Both the position numbers and the translations under genes were made by a program. This document shows, one piece after another, positions 62,673 through 64,000 of a stretch of DNA of 64,000 nucleotides. This stretch comes from Streptomyces sp. HUAS CB01 (lineage in GTDB: Bacteria; Actinomycetota; Actinomycetes; Streptomycetales; Streptomycetaceae): positions 6,293,501 through 6,357,500 of the forward strand of contig NZ_CP129137.1 of assembly GCF_030406905.1 (NCBI RefSeq), given 5' to 3'. The first letter of the stretch is position 1, and every line of letters starts with the position of its first letter. The notes below the pieces were generated by a model that had not been told where the DNA came from, did no database searches, and saw only the letters and a program-made list of their open reading frames with translations.

Positions 62673-64000
62673 GTGAGTGATGCGCCCGGGCAGCACCCGG
62701 CGAAGACCCGAACGACCCCGACGGCGGCTCCGGTCCGCGGTCCCTCCCGCCCTCGTACCCGGCGCGGCCGGAGGGTGTCGTGGGCCGTGTCGGCGCTGGC
62801 CGCGCTGCTCGCCGTCACCGCGGCCGCCGGTGTCTGGGTCTACCGCGACCTGCAGGGCAACATCCACTCCGCGGACGTGGACAACAAGATCGGCGACGAC
62901 CGGCCGCCCAACATGAGTCCCGGCTCCAAGAACATCCTCGTGGTGGGCTCCGACTCCCGGGCGGGAGCCAACGCCCAGTACGGCAGGGGCCTGTCCACCA
63001 TGCAGTCCGACACGCTGCTGGTCCTTCACCTCGCCGCGAACCGGAAATGGGCGACCGTGGTGTCCTTCCCCCGGGACTCATGGGTGAAGGTGCCGGCGTG
63101 CGACCGCGGTGACGGCAGCACCTCCGGACCCCACCACGCCAAGATCAACGAGGCGTTCGCCATCGGGGGCGCCGGGGGCGAGGTCGCCGGAGCCGCCGCC
63201 TGCGCGATCAAGACGGTCGAGCAGAACACGGGACTGCGCATCGACCACTTCATGTCGGTCGACTTCCAGGGGTTCAAGGGCATGGTCAACGCCCTCGACG
63301 GGATGGAGGTCTGTCCCACGGCCGCGATCCGCGACAGGAAGGCCCGCCTCGACATCCCCGCCGGCTGTCAGACCGTGAGGGACGAGGAGGCCCTGGGCTA
63401 CGTCCGTGCGCGGTACGGCGTCGGCGACGGCTCCGACCTCGGCCGCATCGGCCGGCAGCAGGAGTTCATGCGCGCCCTCGCCGACCGGGCCCAGGAGAAG
63501 CTGACCAGCCCCGGCGCGATGTACGGGCTGCTGGAGTCCGCCACGAAGTCGCTCACCACGGACAAGGGACTCGCGGGAATCCAGCCCCTGTACGGTCTCG
63601 CCTCCCGGCTCAAGGCGATCCCGCCCGGCCGGCTGACGTTCGTGACCGTGCCCAACTACCCCCGCAGCATGGACGTGCCGTCCGACACGGCGAACGTCGT
63701 CTGGCAGTACCCGGAGGCCGCCGACCTGTTCACGGCGCTCGCCCGGGACGAGGAAGTCCGCAAGGAGGCGTTCGCGGACGCCCGGGCGAACCCCCTGTAC
63801 GCGAGCGCCGTCCGGGTACGGGTGCTCAACGGCACCGGCACTCCGGGCCTCGCCGGCGAGGTCGCCCGGTCGCTGCGCCGGGCCGGATTCACCATCACCG
63901 GAACCGGCAACGCTCCCTCGCCGTCGGCCCGGACGTCGGTCACCCACCCGGCCGGACTCGGGCAGCAGGCCCGCGCGCTGGCCTCCCGGCTGCCCGGGGC
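62673..64000 (+). CDS. LytR-CpsA-Psr (LCP) family protein (3' end outside the window)
   Basis: At least 442 residues, cut by the window edge. N-terminal cytoplasmic basic region (~1-40), one TM helix (~40-60), then the LCP domain (~85-280): NILVVGSDSRAG, SFPRDSWVKVP, INEAFAIGG, VDFQGFKGMVNALDGM, and VRARYGVGDGSDLGRIGRQQ with conserved Arg and Asp. A LytR_C domain begins at about residue 385 (VRVRVLNGTGTPGLAGEVAR). LCP enzymes transfer teichoic acid or arabinogalactan-like polymers from lipid carriers to peptidoglycan. GTG 62673 has GGAGG nine bases upstream. Confidence 0.92.
   Translation, partial: MSDAPGQHPAKTRTTPTAAPVRGPSRPRTRRGRRVSWAVSALAALLAVTAAAGVWVYRDLQGNIHSADVDNKIGDDRPPNMSPGSKNILVVGSDSRAGANAQYGRGLSTMQSDTLLVLHLAANRKWATVVSFPRDSWVKVPACDRGDGSTSGPHHAKINEAFAIGGAGGEVAGAAACAIKTVEQNTGLRIDHFMSVDFQGFKGMVNALDGMEVCPTAAIRDRKARLDIPAGCQTVRDEEALGYVRARYGVGDGSDLGRIGRQQEFMRALADRAQEKLTSPGAMYGLLESATKSLTTDKGLAGIQPLYGLASRLKAIPPGRLTFVTVPNYPRSMDVPSDTANVVWQYPEAADLFTALARDEEVRKEAFADARANPLYASAVRVRVLNGTGTPGLAGEVARSLRRAGFTITGTGNAPSPSARTSVTHPAGLGQQARALASRLPG

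Overview
The window is a very GC-rich, gene-dense stretch of an actinobacterial chromosome, almost certainly Streptomyces or a close relative. The grounds are the extreme third-position G/C, many GTG/TTG starts, many 4-bp ATGA/GTGA gene overlaps, and genus-typical families (LitS-type ECF factor, CrtV, SigB-like sigma factors, DUF5133, DUF2267, SAV_915). No rRNA, tRNA, insertion sequence, prophage or CRISPR array was recognised. Both ends cut a gene: crtI on the left and a LytR-CpsA-Psr gene on the right.

Layout. (1) 1-9309: a carotenoid (isorenieratene-type) locus. crtI-crtB-crtV run rightward and are coupled by ATGA overlaps; litS-crtY-crtT-crtU run leftward; a short anti-sigma-like gene lies divergent from litS. 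(2) 9716-28033: a signalling and stress island. It holds a receiver-PP2C/histidine kinase/receiver operon, HATPase and STAS partner-switch proteins, two SigB-family sigma factors, a GAF-ANTAR protein, a SpoIIE-type phosphatase, three MarR regulators, an MMPL exporter and several small membrane proteins. Four genes here, including both sigma genes, carry GnnT-N15-GGGTA promoters of the published Streptomyces SigB type, so a self-amplifying general-stress circuit is likely. (3) 27980-35551: a PPOX-fold protein, DUF5133, TerD, a BlaI/M56-peptidase pair, Spo0M and a CNNM/CorC operon. TCTACA-N4-TGTAGA boxes stand at blaI/terD and spo0M, with a weaker one before the LCP gene at the right end, suggesting a small BlaI regulon for cell-envelope stress.

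(4) 35823-52376: mostly metabolism. CorA, an AlkZ-like winged-helix protein, a SAV_915-lysA operon, a LysE exporter, a GAF-LuxR regulator divergent from two acyl-CoA synthetases, a GNAT enzyme, a zinc-ribbon/Mrr-like protein, glyoxylate carboligase with a strong upstream palindrome, and a GT87-like membrane glycosyltransferase. (5) 50955-57227: a compact cluster of GT87, a membrane cytochrome-b/molybdopterin oxidoreductase, a small membrane protein, a methyltransferase, a DUF2064 transferase, a GT2 and a sugar-nucleotide epimerase with overlapping gene ends; this is the best candidate for an uncharacterised pathway. (6) 57429-64000: an RCK-2TM-RCK protein without a recognisable K+ filter, a small membrane protein, a flotillin/NfeD-like pair and the truncated LCP gene.

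Functions are assigned from motifs read by eye and knowledge of the families. No database search was run. Starts were chosen by Shine-Dalgarno spacing, family N-termini and overlap with the upstream stop; where these disagree the entry says so.
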